A stretch of DNA of 23,705 nt from an uncultured Ruminiclostridium sp. (GTDB lineage Bacteria > Bacillota > Clostridia > Oscillospirales > Ruminococcaceae), in the NCBI GenBank assembly GCA_934462775.1, contig CAKSIR010000021.1, positions 1-23,705 on the forward strand. The letters run 5' to 3'. The translations under genes and the position numbers were made by a program. Below, piece by piece: positions 23,685 to 23,705 of the stretch. The first letter of the stretch is position 1. Every line of letters begins with the position of its first letter. The notes below the pieces were generated by a model. It did not search any database. It was not told where the DNA came from and saw only the letters and a list, made by a program, of their open reading frames with translations.

Positions 23685-23705
23685 TCACTTCTCCCAGAAG
23701 TGATT
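23683..23705 (+). terminator. Hairpin terminator after the pucR-like gene
   Basis: AATCACTTCT (23683-23692) and AGAAGTGATT (23696-23705) form a perfect 10-bp stem around CCC, beginning within the stop codon. The window ends at the stem, so the expected U-tract is not visible. Confidence 0.65.

Noticed and set aside
1..23705. Mobile elements, prophage, CRISPR or defence genes
   Set aside because: No transposase, integrase, direct-repeat array, phage or defence motif appears in any reading frame. All long gaps are explained by promoters and hairpins.

Overview
The window is chromosomal DNA from a low-GC-promoter Gram-positive anaerobe. It most likely comes from a Clostridia member of the Ruminococcaceae/Oscillospiraceae type. 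The evidence is a run of sigma-A promoters (TTGNNN-17 bp-TATAAT), strong AAGGAGG-type ribosome binding sites, AT-rich intergenic DNA against moderate-GC genes, a gatCAB amidotransferase operon, a GH36 alpha-galactosidase and clostridial-type EutABC. The genus is an inference. I see no phage, IS element, tRNA/rRNA gene or CRISPR array.

Left part (1-9543, plus strand). A 241-bp intergenic region carries two divergent sigma-A promoters separated by five TTGCAA palindromes at about 22-bp steps. The rightward promoter drives gatC-gatA-gatB-aspS, a translation-fidelity operon. GatCAB amidates mischarged Glu-tRNA(Gln) and/or Asp-tRNA(Asn), and the co-transcribed AspRS carries a His associated with non-discriminating enzymes. 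A new consensus promoter then drives pyruvate kinase (with the C-terminal PEP-utiliser-like domain) followed at 16 nt by a cytosolic GH36 alpha-galactosidase. A hairpin terminator closes this unit.

Middle part (9563-15300, minus strand). This is one apparent operon, read right to left: MATE-family transporter, cytidylate-kinase-like P-loop protein, eutA, eutB, eutC. It encodes the coenzyme-B12-dependent ethanolamine ammonia-lyase and its reactivase. No microcompartment shell, EutH or EutVW gene and no B12 riboswitch is visible here. Its only evident promoter has a 7-4-7 palindrome abutting the -35 box.

Right part (15454-23705, plus strand). A strong promoter with a hairpin at the very start of the transcript drives a complete peptide/opine-type ABC importer: lipoprotein, two permeases and two ATPases. 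Next come a nitrilase-superfamily amidase with an AmiE-like Glu-Lys-Glu-Cys set, an unrecognised 85-residue protein and, from its own promoter and hairpin leader, a PucR-family regulator. Together these read as a locally regulated module for importing and deamidating an amide-bearing compound. This is the best candidate for an undescribed system in the window; its substrate cannot be told from the sequence.
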